Counted from the stretch's first letter, positions 1-12,527 are shown. The stretch is 64,000 bases of DNA from Tretioscincus oriximinensis (GCA_022410635.1 JAJVDF010000001.1:10459700-10523699), one strand, 5' to 3'. Numbers and translations: made by a program. Notes: a model not told the origin generated them from the sequence alone.

Positions 1-243
1 AACCAACACATGAAAATTTACCATGACTTGAACGGAGAATTAGTTTCCCAATACAAGACAACATAGGCGAGAAAACTTAATCCAATGGGATATTACACAG
101 TGTAGGTCAAAACATATAGGTGACATGGCTGAAATTTGCACCATATAGATATTACCTAAGATGCCTATATGGAGCTAGACCCTTGGGAGGACCTGGGGCA
201 GATAAACAAAGCCCCACTCACCCCTGCATGTTCGTTTGTCTTG
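1..243. other. Unassigned non-coding sequence
   Basis: AT-rich sequence with no supportable reading frame, RNA gene or recognised repeat. It runs up to the hairpin that starts at 244. Confidence 0.5.
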
Positions 244-331
244 GCTGGGTCTGTGATGCTGATTACTGCTTTAAGTAGTTTCAATGTATTGCGTACAGAT
301 GCAAAGCAGTAATCAGCATCACAGATCCAGC
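244..331. repeat. Near-perfect inverted repeat (hairpin)
   Basis: Arms at 244-272 and 303-331 are reverse complements over 29 positions with one difference, which would be a G-U pair in RNA. The loop of 30 nt is at 273-302. The stem contains TGATGCTGATTACTGC and its complement. The size fits a microRNA-like precursor, a small foldback transposon remnant or a recent inverted duplication. I recognise no known microRNA in it. The structure is read directly; the function is unknown. Confidence 0.85.
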
Positions 332-3300
332 TGCATCGTTGCAGTGTTTAAAAAGAAGGTAAGACAACCTTTAACCCCAGGAGCCCTGGTGCCCCACCTC
401 GCTTGCCCTTTTATAGCCCTACCCCTGGTCTGCAGCAACAATAACTGATTTTTAACAAGTCAATTGGTACGGGCAATGATGCAGTGTAAAGCTACATTTA
501 ACATGAAAAACAATACCACACACAGGTGGATAAAGTCACATCTATTTTACAAGTAGCTAATATTGAAGCAACTCATCACCTCTATCCCATCCTCTTTATT
601 CTAACTTTCCTTCAAGAAGCTCAAGGTAGCAGACATAGGCCCTATTTGCACAGGCTCAAAAATGCATTTTAGAGAGCTAATTTATTTGCATGGAAATGCA
701 ATTAGATATGATGTAACAACTCCCTAAAATACATTACTGGTACAGCACTCATGTATTGCAATTCTAATTAATCCTCATTAGCAGTGAATGTAGATCACAT
801 TTGACTGTAGATCAGATCTGTGTACTCATGGGAGTGGCTGCAAGTGGCATTTGCATTCAGGACACTTACCTCCACATCTACTCCACATCTGTCTTCAAGT
901 CTGCTCTAAGACCATTCTACCAGAGAATGCTGCTGTATTCCCCGCACTTTTTTTTTTTGCAAAGAGTTAGCAGGCATCAGATCCAGCACAGAGCAGCATC
1001 CCACCCTGTCTGTGATTGATGTGGACATGGATGAATCCCAGCATAGGGATTCCTTTATTACGGGTCCATTACATCATCTGGCAGAGTTGTGTTAACATTT
1101 GCATGGAGGGAGGCTATAGGTCACTTCTGAAGTGGATTAACGTCTTAAATGCTAATACAGCTCATCCAGATCAAGCAAATCTACTTTTTCTAAAGTGGAT
1201 TACAGCACGTATATGGAAACAGGGCCACAATTATTCTTATTTTTCATTGAGCCTCACAACTACTTTATGAGATAGATTAATATGAAAGGCAATGATTATT
1301 CCAAAGTTATCTAGTAGGTTTTAGAATTTACTGGAAATTTGAACCATGGATTCCTATGTCCTCACATTCTAACCATTAGACTACACTTCACTCCTTAGAA
1401 TGAACACAGGAGCGGACACGTGCAATAGATATGTCTATTGCAGTAAAAGACCTACTGTATCTTGAACACATTTAAAATTTCAAACAGCTTTAATATTTGT
1501 AATACTTTTTTCTGCCATTTGAAATACGTTTTCCATTCTGAGTTGCTATTCCTGAACATAATTGGTGAAAAAACCAAGTACAGAATGATAGAAACAGAAT
1601 ATTCCTTCCTTTTCTTCCTTCCTCCCTCCCCTTTCTTTTTCTTCTTTACTCCTTCTCTCTTTCTCTCCATCTTCTTTTTTTCAAACATACATTTTAAGAA
1701 CATATTACAAGCGATCACAACTTTGAAAAATAAATGCCTTTCCCAATATTACAAAATCACTCAACAGGAACTCAGCTCTTTTTTCCCTTATGCCTGTCTT
1801 TGGCTGGTCTCTTTTTCACATTGTTTTCCTTTTTTTTTAACCCGGTTCTCATCGAGTGTCCTGACAAGGGAGGGGTGGGTGGGGAATTAAAAATTATCAG
1901 GTAGTGTGATCTGTTCTTAAGCTACACAGTAGCACCTCTCAGGCGGCACTCAACAGCCATTTGAAACTGGAGAGGTGAACCCTATTCTCTGGCAGCTTCA
2001 AAATGCTCCTGTCAGCACCCCTTGGAAAAGTGCTACCAGTGCACTAGGTGATCACGCTGAGTAATAATTCTACGGGTAGTTTTCCCACTCAAGACAGCAG
2101 TGAAATGCAGAGGGCATGAGAAAAACTTAAAGCACAGCTACTGGAAGGGCCTCTCCCTGTTTACAATGACCTTAGGTTTTGAACAGTAAAACTACAGCAA
2201 TCTGCTGCTTTTCCTTTCAAAAGGTCACACATCAGAGTGGTACCTTCAGCTCTGGAAATCCTGGCACTAAGCATAGGTGCAGTATGATAGAGCAGCAGGG
2301 CTATTACAGCCAAGAGCTCCAGTTGGTTTCATCTACTCTAGTTAGAAATAGCACCTTGGCTGATGGCATTCACGTAGCAGTTGTTTCAGAGCAAAAAGCT
2401 GTACTTTCTATTGAAACAATTCCCATCTCTGGGGAATCTACGATTACAATGCCTGAGAGAGAAGAGGGAATTGGTATTCAGATCATTCAGTATGTTTAAA
2501 AAAGCATTCTCCGTGAAGATTTGTTTTTTAAAAAAACCCTGCTGCTTATTCATTTTCTATTAAACAGCTTGTTGAATTCTGCAGCCCTAATATTTGTACC
2601 CTAACATTTACCCAACTTCCTCCAATCATAAGGATCAGTGCAAGATCAACAAATAATAGGCAACCCAATTTCATGCTTAGTATTAGGCAGCTTTGGATCT
2701 TATGCAGAAGCATCAGGGAGCAATTCCCACTTCCTCTGTTTGCACTTCCTGAATAACATCTCAACAGGAACACTGAAATGCAGGGGACCTAGATTTGCAA
2801 ATAATTTATTCCTCTTGCCACAGAGGGTTAGCATGGGGGAGGGAAGCACAAATCCATGTTTCAATTTATCCCTCATTCTATTTTGCTTGATGGAAAATTC
2901 TTAACTTTAAATCCCAAACTGGTGGGTGCTCAGCCCCAACGGAAAGCAACCTACTAAAAGAAAGTGTCCAGAGCAGTAGATTTTAAAAGCCACCTTCTCC
3001 GTTCCACAGCAAGGCTTGGCCCCTGGTACTCCAAATGACCTTGGTAAATACAAAGTGGGAGGCTGAGAAGAACGTATCTTAGGACCTGGGGCTCTAAAAA
3101 CTATTTTAGAATGAGCTTTGAATAATTTGTCCTACAATATGAGTTTCCTGATTAATTGCTTAAGATAAGGTCTCTTTTTCCCTTGCTGGCCTCCAGTGGC
3201 TCTCCCATACTTCCCATAATCACTTCTCTCTCATTCTTTTTGCACACTGGGAATGGCTGAGAGGGAGAAACAAAAAAAAAAGAGATACGCAATTCCATTA

Positions 3301-4084
3301 CTTGAGGATTAAGCAAAAGATAACCGTACGTATTCCATTACTGACCATTATTTGAGTAATTATGCCATCAAATTGAGTCAGTTTGAAAGATACCTTAATT
3401 GTTTTCTAAGGTTTGCTCAAGTTAAGTTGCACTCACCCACAAACAAAATTACATTAAAACAGAAAAGACAAATTAAAAGAAAGATAGTACGTTTTTTATA
3501 GATAATTATGCTTTTAAGAGTGCCAGCAGTTGAGACATTTTGGACAAGAATTTGTATGAGATATTTCATAACAGAAAATCTACATGTTATTTTCTAATTT
3601 ATATGGATGCAAAACTGGATTTAGACATTATGTTTCTTCTCACTTTACACATATTCAAGTAGGACAAATAATCACGGATAATCAAATTTTACAAGGAGCA
3701 CACACCATGTATAAATTTTGCAAGGGGAACATACTAGGTATAAAGATGTCTTATTTTCATATTTTTAATTCAAATTATACTTGGGAGAAATCAATAGTAA
3801 GAAAATAAATCCTGATAAATTTATCATTTGAAAGGAAAGCAGAGAAAGACATCACAATCACATTTTACATTTAAAAAAAGGTGAAGATAAAAGTATAAGA
3901 ATAAAATTATTGCATTGCTTTCCAGACTATTTTTAGGTTTAAACCATCCCAGTGTTCAGTTGGTGTTCTGCAGATGTTTCCATTCAGTGATAGGAATGTT
4001 AGAAGTTCAAGCGCAACAAAACTAGAATGATCACAGCTAAGCAAAATCAAGCATTCATTACTTGTGTTTTTAGGAAGGGGCAGT
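332..4084. other. Unassigned non-coding sequence
   Basis: AT-rich sequence without a supportable gene. Open frames here (for example 1462-1890 and 2179-2499) are short, lack recognisable domains and partly run through simple sequence. A polypyrimidine tract at about 1605-1690 is listed separately. No transposon ends were recognised. Confidence 0.5.
1603..1690 (+). repeat. Polypyrimidine (TTCC/TTTC) tract
   Basis: Almost uninterrupted C and T on the plus strand, built from TTCC, TCCC and TTTC units. It opens reading frames on both strands that translate to low-complexity Phe/Ser/Pro or Lys/Glu/Arg-rich peptides, which are not genes. Confidence 0.85.
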
Positions 4085-4150
4085 ATCTTAGAGACTAGCA
4101 AGAAAAAAGTTGATAGCACAAACTTCTGTAGACCACATCTACGTCCTCAG
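4085..4150 (+). repeat. Interspersed repeat R1, fragment
   Basis: Contains the family core TTAGAGACTAGCAAGAAAAA followed by a diverged tail. The same core (AGCAAGGG-TCTTGTAGCACTTTAGAGACTAACAAGAAAAA, split here by a hyphen) recurs about a dozen times in the window, so this is a dispersed repeat. I do not classify the family with confidence. Confidence 0.65.
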
Positions 4151-4194
4151 GTGCCATAGAATTTCAAGAATAAGACATAGTATTCCTCAAATGA

Positions 4195-4262
4195 TAAGAT
4201 GGATTGTGAGCCACCCAGAGCCCTTTGTGGGGTGGGCGGGGTATAAATCAAATAGTAAACAT
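4195..4262 (+). mobile_element. LINE/SINE 3' tail fragment (L2-like)
   Basis: The string GAGCCACCCAGAGCCCTTTG followed by GGGCGGGGTATAAAT is the 3' end shared by many reptile LINE and SINE families. Only the tail is present, so the parent element cannot be named precisely. Confidence 0.6.
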
Positions 4263-5164
4263 CAGGAATAACACGAAGGCAGCTCTTTCAGCAATTTTGT
4301 TTCATCTCTCTTCCTCTCAAAAAAACTATGGTATATAAAAGCATATCTACGAAGTAAAGCTATGCAGGTTTTAGTGAATGAATAAACATTCCTGATATGT
4401 ATGAAAGGAAGATATAAAGATTTTATTGCAGAGCTTCTAGATATTTACTGTCAATATATCCTTACTAAAAGAATTGGATGAAATTTTGAATGCCTCCAGA
4501 ACCACATTCAATATTTTACTGTTAGCTTATGATAACTTGAAGTACCAGTTCAAGATGATATCAAGATTGCTAGCTAAAGGTGGTTATTCTAATCATGGAA
4601 CTGTCTGGCTTCAAAATTAATAGGCATTTTTTTTAAAAAAATCTAGATTTATGGTCTGCCTAATGATACAAATCTTTGGGTGGGCAAAATATCCCTGAAA
4701 GGTAAGTTATGAATTCCTTCACTCTTCCAACTACACTACTATCCAAATGATGATTCAGATAAGCTTTCTGCAGAAAGAATTACGGTTAGTGTGCATAAGG
4801 TACATAGAAGATGTAATAAAAACTTATATAGTTTTGTAATATTATAATTATGTACTTTTTTCTTGTTGGTTAGGCTGAATTTCTTTTAAATTAAAATAAA
4901 TATTTTAAAAATGATAGATAGGAACCTGCCAAAGCCACCCAGACAGGATACTGCTGAGACAAGATTAATTAACAAATAGAAATAAATATTTCAAAATCTT
5001 AACATTAGCACTATTTTGAAGGTGTTCAAAGAAAACATTGTTTCCGTGTACTAAATAAGAAAAATGTTTTTTTCAGCAGTTGGAAAAAATGAAATGATCG
5101 AATCAAGAGATATAGTAAGGTAATTTCTATGTTTCAGGTACAAGGGCAAAAAAGAAACAGAAGC
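4263..5164. other. Unassigned AT-rich sequence
   Basis: No reading frame, RNA gene or recognised repeat was found in this stretch. Confidence 0.45.
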
Positions 5165-5275
5165 TCCATTTTTGAGATTTGAAACTGTGGCTCCTAGACT
5201 ATAAACCCTAGTAGAAAATGGAATGCTGAGAGTTATAGTTCATTAACTACTGGAAGGTCGCATAATATTTAAGAG
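5165..5275. repeat. Possible interspersed repeat fragment
   Basis: Carries GAATGCTGAGAGTTATAGTT, close to GAATGCTGGGAATTGTAGT at about 58,738. This motif is common in dispersed vertebrate repeats. Ends and family cannot be set from this copy. Confidence 0.35.
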
Positions 5276-5563
5276 ATCTTCAGTTCACTTCGTTCCAGTT
5301 CATACAAAGCTTCCTGGTACAGACTTAACTCCCTTTAGCCTATTCTTCTGCTTATTTCCATCCATAGTTTCAATAGAAATAGGTTACTAAACATTACTTT
5401 CCTAGGAATATCACAGACTACTGCTGGCCAATCTCAGGTCTATCTGCCCACCTTTCTCCATCTATGTAACCTAAAACCTTTTGTCTCCTGACTCTGTCTG
5501 CTCCTCATGGTTACTGGCTCCATCTTAGCACTAGCTTTGCACCATGATAATAAGTAGCTCTAT

Positions 5564-5764
5564 ATAGGCTGACCAGATGACCCCTTTTTGGGGTGTGTGT
5601 GTGTGGAAACCCAGTTTTGGGGTGCCTCCTGGTTTTTGCTGAGGAAAAACATTTTTGAAAAAAAGATTTCTTTTCAAATTGTTTTTTTTTTCCTCAGCAA
5701 AAACTGGGAGGCACGCAAAACCGGATTTTCACTCCCCCCCAAAAGGGGTCATCTGGTCAGCCTA
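5564..5764. mobile_element. Foldback MITE (non-autonomous DNA transposon)
   Basis: Arms at about 5566-5650 and 5684-5763 are long near-complementary sequences beginning AGGCTGACCAGATGACCCC and ending with its reverse complement. Complementarity continues inward through the GCCTCC-TGGTTTTTGCTGAGGAA segment to a short A/T-rich loop. Nine bases, TAGCTCTAT, occur directly on both sides (5555-5563 and 5764-5772), which fits a duplicated target of about 8 bp as hAT-type elements leave, with 1-2 bp uncertainty at the ends. There is no coding capacity. The superfamily is inferred from duplication length only. Confidence 0.8.
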
Positions 5765-7536
5765 GCTCTATCTAAGGATCCTGAGACTGAATCTGAGAAC
5801 TTGCTTTTGCCACCTTATTGTAAAGCTTTAAGACTGTAATATTGAAGTTTTGTGAGATGTTTCATTATCATTTTCTTCATTGGTTGCCAGATACTGTGCA
5901 GCAGAAACTCAGTGCAAGAATGTGCAAGAGTATTCACATGGAAAAAGTGCATTAAGCTTATACAGTGTATACAATGCCTATAAAAAGATCTTCTTATTCA
6001 GAAGTGGTCACTGTTTTAGGACATTTTATTCTAAAATTTTAATTCATCCTGTTTTCATGTATTTTGTTGTAACCCATTTTGGGAACTTTGAATGAAGGGT
6101 GGAGTAGAAATATACATAAATACAAAAATAGTAATGATGGCTGAGGCCCAACAGGGTTTGTCAGATAAAAGGCAGGATGACTAAAAGGAAACAGTACCAG
6201 GAATCAGAATAGTTGGAACTAATGGTAGGCAATACTGCTGCAGTTTTATATAAAAATATATGAAAACTGACCCTGCTAAGATAATAGAAATTTTTATCAA
6301 GCAACACAGCTACATTTTTAATTCCACAGAAAGTAGGAACTGACAAACAAAAACTTATAAAGAAATCACTTCAAAAAGCAATCTTTGCATAGACTAGAGA
6401 ATGTTTTTTTCCATCTTGAAGCATACTTCTGAAATGTAGTGTGGTGGGGGTGGGAGAGGTAAGAGATTTATGGCAGAGAGCATGAACTGTGGATATTCTC
6501 ATGATTCGGTTAGAATGAAGAGTGAATCTTCTCAGCCGTATCTGGGCAACTTATTCCAAGTTAGGATTAAAGCCACTGCTTGGGAAGCTTCCCTTTTAAT
6601 GGATAAGAGACTGCTGCAGTGAATGTTCAGCCAACCTCTGCCACCGCTTTACAATTTGCTGATGAGCAAGGCTCAGAATTGGGTGGGGAAAGTGGGGTGG
6701 GGGATTATCCTTTGGCCACAGCTTGCCATGTTGAGGAACACCCAACCTATTAATCTAGTTACATACCAAACAGTAAGCAGCAGTTTGATCAAATCCTATT
6801 AGCAACAATATGACACTGCCCACTTCCTCTCCTTCCCCAAAGACTATTCTGGGATGCATCAGCAAAGTACTCATGAATGCAAAGAATAAATAGTAAACTG
6901 AACCATTTAGCCAGCATTCTTGATTTAATAGGCAGGCACACTGGAAAATGAGGTGCAAATAGGGCTTTCTCATTTTAATTTTTCTCTTAAATTCTTGCAC
7001 ATTAGAGACGACGGGTTTTAGTTCTACATGCTTGGATACATCCACATGATGAAAAAGACTCAGTTTTTCTTTGTTTAATATCACCCTTCCTGCATAAAAG
7101 AAATGTGACTTCAAGAAACAAAAAATCCTGTTAGATGCAAACAGCTATTTGTCCAGTTACCATCATTTAAATAAATGCACAAGCACAGTGGCAGCTTCAC
7201 AAAATTTCCAACTTTTAAAATAAATTGCAAAAGAAATTCTTGGGTCAATGGAAGTTGTTTGGTTCAGCTATTTTTTGACAAAATATCAACAGAATATTTA
7301 TCTTTCTATCCTCTTGTTAGGTAGCATAGATGTCAGCAAGGTAAAAAACACCTGTTCTGGCTTACGGAACATGAACAGAAAGCCAAAGATCTGGTCAAGC
7401 ACCCATTTGAACCCAAATAGTTAAAAACTTGCACACACAAAAATTAAGTGTGCAGAAAATCTTGGATAAGCATGTTCAATGAGAAATGTTTAACTTCAAA
7501 GTGTAGAAATACCCCACAACCATTTCCACATATTTT
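5765..7536. other. Mostly unassigned sequence
   Basis: No gene found. About 6035-6125 resembles a decayed LINE/SINE 3' end (TTGTTGTAACCCATTTTGGG, then AT-rich), but too weakly to call. About 6540-6720 is more GC-balanced and repeat-free, with no recognised function. Confidence 0.4.
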
Positions 7537-7612
7537 AGCAAGGGGAGTCTTGTGGTATCTTAGAGACTAACATGAAAAGGTTGGTAGTGTGAGTTTTCAT
7601 AGGTGAATTTAA
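7537..7612 (+). repeat. Interspersed repeat R1
   Basis: Reads AGCAAGGGGAGTCTTGTGGT then ATCTTAGAGACTAACATGAAAA, followed by the family's GTGAGTTTTCAT-like segment. This is one of about twelve dispersed copies in the window. Confidence 0.7.
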
Positions 7613-7800
7613 TTCTGCATATATCTCTTATATGTTTCGTACATAAAAAAAATGCACACACTAAGGATTTATACAATACTAGTAGGGGCAAAGGGGACTG
7701 TCTAGAAGGAGCAGAACTTTGAACATAAGTGTAGAAGATGCTTCTGTGCAGTGTCAGAGCTTAAAAAAGAATGGGGGAAAGATTTCAGAGAAGTTGCTAG

Positions 7801-7880
7801 AACTTCTAGCAATAGAATCTAGTAGCACTTTATAGATTTACGTGGAAAAAATAATAGCACAAACTTTCATACACTGTTAA
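7801..7880 (+). repeat. Interspersed repeat R1, diverged
   Basis: Matches the family at TCTAGTAGCACTTTATAGATTTA and at the following AGCACAAACTTTCATACA. It is more diverged than the copy at 7537. Confidence 0.5.
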
Positions 7881-8017
7881 CTTTTTCAGAAAAAACCCTA
7901 GTGATTGGGATGCCTTAAAATATAAGGGGTACATAATAAAAATCCCTTCCTTTTGACTAGATATTTACTGTTTTGATATTTGATGTCACAACCCCACTTC
8001 ATTTTCAGGGCACCTTT

Positions 8018-8106
8018 TAAGAGCATAAGAGGGCCCTGCTGAAATAGGCTGAGCCCCCTCTAGTCCAGAATTCTGTCTCACACAGTGGCCCACTCTCACT
8101 GCCTTA
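8018..8106 (-). mobile_element. CR1-type LINE 3' UTR fragment
   Basis: Read on the minus strand it contains the CR1-like 3' UTR also present in the longer copies at 12.5 and 29.6 kb: a segment complementary to AGTCCAGAATTCTGTCTCAC, then GAGGGCCC and the terminal TTATGCTCTTA. There is no coding part. Confidence 0.7.
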
Positions 8107-8109
8107 TTC

Positions 8110-8160
8110 TACAAAAGCTCATAATATCAAACTTTTAGTCTCTAAGGTGCAACTGGACTC
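8110..8160 (-). repeat. Interspersed repeat R1, minus-strand fragment
   Basis: TTTTAGTCTCTAAGGTGCAA is the reverse complement of the R1 core. It lies directly beside the CR1 fragment, without visible target duplications. Confidence 0.6.
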
Positions 8161-8555
8161 ACTAAGACGTGGAATCCTGAAGAGACAGCATACTGGGGAA
8201 AGCAGGATAAGTTCGACAAACAAGAAAAATGGGCAAGGTGGTGGAAGATATAAAAAATGGAGGAGGTACAAGGGTAAAAGCTAGGATATAATTTTACACA
8301 ATCATATGAATTAAATTAAACAAGTCTTTATGTGAAGAAGTCATAAATGGAAAAGTGCCTATGTGGTCATTTCATTCATTTTTACTAGGACTTATTTTCT
8401 TTATCTAAGTCAGGTCTTGAAAGTTCCCACAGCAGCCACAGACCTACTCAAAGCAGACTGTTGTAACAGAAGCCTAAAAAGAGATAGGATGACTTCTAGG
8501 AAATCTAGATTTAACTTAATTCATTCATCTACTACCTTTAATTAGGAAATCTAGG

Positions 8556-8602
8556 GTGATATAAAATAGATAAAATATAGATAAAATAGATAAAAAATAT
8601 TT
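8556..8602 (+). repeat. AT-rich minisatellite-like repeat
   Basis: Three to four imperfect units of GATAAAATA occur in tandem. Confidence 0.65.
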
Positions 8603-8884
8603 TAAATTATAACCTAGAAAGTGAGTCTGTGATCAAACAGAGACATTATCAGAGACCAGCAAAATGGGGAATGAAGTTATTATTTGCAGGATATGTTTTT
8701 CAACATAGTAAGTGTTCAAGAAAAGAAGAGGTCTGCTAACCACAAGAAATGGTTAAAAGATCTAGAAGAAAAGACTGGTAAGACACGATAATTGCAGAGG
8801 AAGCAACCCAGTTCTCTTTTGAACATGAGGGAAAGACCAAGGGGGGGAAGTTCCATCACTAAGGCCGATTAGTCAATAGGTTAC

Positions 8885-9032
8885 CAGGAGGAATTGAGCT
8901 CTTTTTCATTAGAAGTCTTCAAACAGAAAGTAAAAAATCACCTATCTAGGATGGTTTAGTGAATCTTGGGATGGGCAAGGGATTGCACTCAATGACCCTA
9001 CAAATCCCTTCCAATTTTATGGTTCTATGACT
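8885..9032 (+). mobile_element. CR1 LINE 3' end
   Basis: Carries the classical CR1 3' end: AGGATGGTTTAGTGAATCTT, then a degenerate GACCCTACAAATCCCTTCCA and terminal TTCTATGA. The upstream part corresponds to the end of ORF2 (a diverged TTCAAACAGAAAGT segment). It is heavily 5'-truncated, as usual for CR1. Confidence 0.75.
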
Positions 9033-10788
9033 AGTAAAATGTTATAGTCCTATTATAATGCACTGGCGTAAGGTGACACATCTTGAAAAAAACAGTTATG
9101 AATGCAGAAAGTCATAAAATAGGCCATGTAATCTCTTATGTGACAGCCACATTTCAAAACACAGTGAACTTTAAGAAATCAGTAGAAGAGAACTGAACTC
9201 AGCTAAAAAATTGTGAGAAAAATCGTATTTTGACCTGAGTGTCAAAGTATTAGAACACTTGGATTTTCAGTTTTCAGTTAATTTTAGGATGGCAAGAATC
9301 TTCTCACAACTCCCAATGTTTCCAAAACTTTCCAAAAGCTCCTAATTTTTAACAATAGTTTTTGCCTTGGAATTCTCATAAAATAGAGCCTGTATTTTTC
9401 AATTCCAGAAAATCTTAGTTTGTTCCTCCAAAAACTGAACCACCTCCCCCAAACATATTTAAAGGGAATGTAATTATTTTATTTAAGACACTTTTAGTTC
9501 CCCTAGACAGAAATAGGGCATTTTGAAAATAATGTGTTGATTCCTTTCATTTTATTGCATCTGTTAGGAATGTGCTAGCCTTTGAGTTATAGCCAATTCA
9601 GAATTGTTCACCATCTTTCTGCTAAGGCTTAGATGAAGTGCTTACACAGAAAGGTGTTCCTTAGACTTTGGCACTTCTTTGCTGGAAGTTTTAATAGCTG
9701 GAACATTCTGCTCCTGTCCTCCCTCCCTCCCTGCTTCAGAAGATTAGGGTGGAGAGAAGGAGGAATTATCTCCAGAGAACTATAAAAGATAGAATTGATT
9801 TTTGGTAAGAAGTCTGTAGAAGTTCTTAATACTGCCTTATCTTTACTTCTCCACAGACTAAGCCCCTATCTTCGAAACTATCCATTCCAATGTTATCTAT
9901 CAGAAAAGTAGCTTTTGAGGATGGGAAATAATATTAAGTTCCTCATTGGCTCAAATATTGCTTTGTCCAGACTTGTAATGCTGACTTTAGGCTCCATGTA
10001 GGGAAGGTTTCCTGCAAGTTGAACAGATTCACTGATCTTGCTGTTGTGGAAAGGGCATTGTGAGATTTTGACTATAAACTTTTTGTCCCTAGGTTGTAAT
10101 CAGTTCAGAGTACAACAATGTGCCATAAGTATGAGAGGTACATTGACCATGGCCTTGGAAGATGGTATGGATGCCACCAAAATGAGTTCAGGTGTTAGTA
10201 AGAATAATTTTTATAGCAAAAATACTATGTATGGGCTATTTGTTACTGCTGTTCTACAGAATATTATCCCAATTCCCCAAGAAGCTTCCTGCACTTGGTA
10301 TTTGTAAGGTACCTCCTATTTAAGTACTAAGCAGGTCAAATAAAATGTAACTTCAAGACCAACTGAAAAATGAAATGGTCTGGGAAGGCATGGACATGAA
10401 TTCTTAATCGAACACAAAGTTCAGAAGGTGAACAAAGTAAGTAATTTTTTCTCTCAGCATAATTTTATTACCTGGATATCAATACTAAAGAAAATCAACT
10501 CTAACTTCTGAAATTCAAGTACTCTATCCACTTAGCGAAAAGATAAAACTCAATGGAAAAGATCCTGATGCAGGAATAGATTAAAGATCAAAGCAAGAAG
10601 AGATGGCTGAGGATAGGATGGATAGAACGTGTTGCGAAAGCAACGAATGTGAGCTTGTTCAGAATTTGGGAGGCAATGAAAGCTACAGAAGCCTGGTGAG
10701 ATATATAATCTATGGAATCATGAAGAGTTGGATGCGACTGCATTGCAGTATAGATTACAAGCATGAATTAAATTTGTTTGCACTTTGA
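9033..10788. other. Unassigned non-coding sequence
   Basis: AT-rich sequence with a short CCTCC run near 9,718-9,734. Frames such as 10038-10307 have no recognisable domain and no supportable splice context. No known repeat was seen. Confidence 0.45.
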
Positions 10789-10912
10789 AGCAACTGAAGA
10801 AATAGACTTGTTCTCATGCTATCTATCCTACATTTTGTTTCTAAAGTACTATGAACCCACCTTATTATATTTTTCTGGACACAGACTAACATGGCTATTT
10901 CTTTGAAATCTT
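10789..10912 (-). repeat. Interspersed repeat R1, minus strand
   Basis: Read on the minus strand it has AAAGAAATAGCCATGTTAGT, then a TGTCCAGAAAAATATAA segment and a diverged core. These match the fuller copies at 15,428 and 17,730, which carry the same AAATAGCCGTGTTAGTCT-like head. Confidence 0.65.
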
Positions 10913-12239
10913 CTAAGGAGGGCAATATGATACATACAAAATACCTGGAAAAATGCCCGTAGGGAATGCAGTTACTACCTGGATACAATTATTTCAAGAT
11001 GCACTTTTATACAGCTAAATTCCCAATCTCAGTTTATTAATCATGGTGAAAGGTCTTGCTTGTACATCATGTTCATTGAAATTTGTATCGGCATCTGAAA
11101 CTCATTGTCTTCTTGTCAGACTAAGGCTGCATATAAATATCAGTTTCTTTTTGATTTTTGGAATTATCTTGGCAACTAGTGCAATGAATATAAGAAAGAG
11201 GAGAAGAGGAGAAGAAAAGTCTTGTAGGTCTTCAATAAAGCTCTGGTGGAGAAAAAAATGAATGTTTTATTCATCTGCTGAGACAAAAATACGTCTGAAC
11301 TCAGGTTTCCAGAATTTCAATCTGATGGAATTCTTAAATTGACGCTTCATTCCACTATGGAATGACACATACCTTGCTTAGACAGTTCACTTTGGTGCTC
11401 AATAAGCTCTTGTACTTGAAGGAGAAACAGGATTTTTTTAGCAGCCTGAAAACTGATGCTTCATTCCACTGCACAGATTTTCACCTTATTCTGGCTAGTT
11501 TGAATGGGGCACAGATATTTTTCCTGATAATCACGAATATGTTATTTCCCTAAAATGCAAGCAGTCACAGAACAAAATTCAATACAGGGTTTAGGACTCC
11601 AACCTCAAACTGCTTATTCTGGAATGGTGCCAAAGGTGTCAATAAAACTCTGGAGAAAGAGACCTGATGGTCCAGCCTAGATTTCCAGTGCAGATGAATT
11701 TGGAGACTGAACTCCTTCCACAGAAAAGCTCATACACCTCCAAAAACAAGAACATGACACCTTTCCAGTTCAGATGAGACCTTCTCTCTAGGTTTTTTTA
11801 TTTTTATTTTATTTTATTGGGATCTCATGCAACCAATATCTTCCAAATTGCATGTTTCTCTTTGTTTGCTTGTGGGTTTTTTTTCTGGTCAACTCAGCTT
11901 AAAACTGAAAAATATTTAAAAAGGGCAACTTGCTTTTAATAGTTCTTTATATCTGATGATCACAAGGTGGCTCACTATAAAATTGGAATGAAGACAGATA
12001 AAATACAGTACTGAAATAAAAACAAATAAAATACAATAAAAATTATCTTCTTCTAAACTGCCCACATCCAGCATTCAAAACTTTCCACAATGGAGACTTC
12101 TCTTAAAATCCTTGTGCTCTTTTGGTACTTGATATCTGTTTCTGATGCTTTTTAGTAAAGCAGCAACTACTGTAAATGTCATATTGTATTTTAAGGCAAA
12201 CTTGCAAATAGTATTCGTAGCAGCTTCTGACCCACAAGA
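10913..12239. other. Unassigned non-coding sequence
   Basis: AT-rich sequence. There is a T/A-rich run at about 11,797-11,820 and an AATAAAA-rich stretch at about 12,000-12,045. No gene or named repeat can be supported. Confidence 0.45.
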
Positions 12240-12527
12240 CAGGAAATTATATTTAAGGCTGCTGTTCTTGAGCTATAGAAAAATTGCCTGTAACAGCACT
12301 TTTTAGACACTTTTGTCAGGAAATTCTGAAACCTACTGAAGGGCAGAACAGATTAAACGTTTCTTTTTCAGTAATGAAATCATCGCCACAAGATTCAATG
12401 GGCTATGAAAATCAAGAAAACCAATGGTATCAAGCTTGGTGGTCAGTAAGGTTCCACACTGAACCTGATTTGGGCTGCCCTATGTAGAACATATTACAGT
12501 AGTCCAGTCTGGAACCTACCCAAGCAT
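12240..12527 (-). mobile_element. Degenerate L2-like LINE, distal part
   Basis: The segment ATTACAGTAGTCCAGTCTGG near 12,492 matches my recollection of the antisense 3' region of the L2-like LINEs abundant in lizards. Its position beside further L2-like sequence across the CR1 at 12,528-13,490 suggests one element interrupted by CR1. The boundary at 12,240 is arbitrary and the rest of the segment is too decayed to place. Confidence 0.4.

Noticed and set aside
1452..1890. Open frames of 142 codons (+) and 88 codons (-)
   Set aside because: They are opened by the polypyrimidine tract. The peptides are low complexity at the core and no domain is visible.
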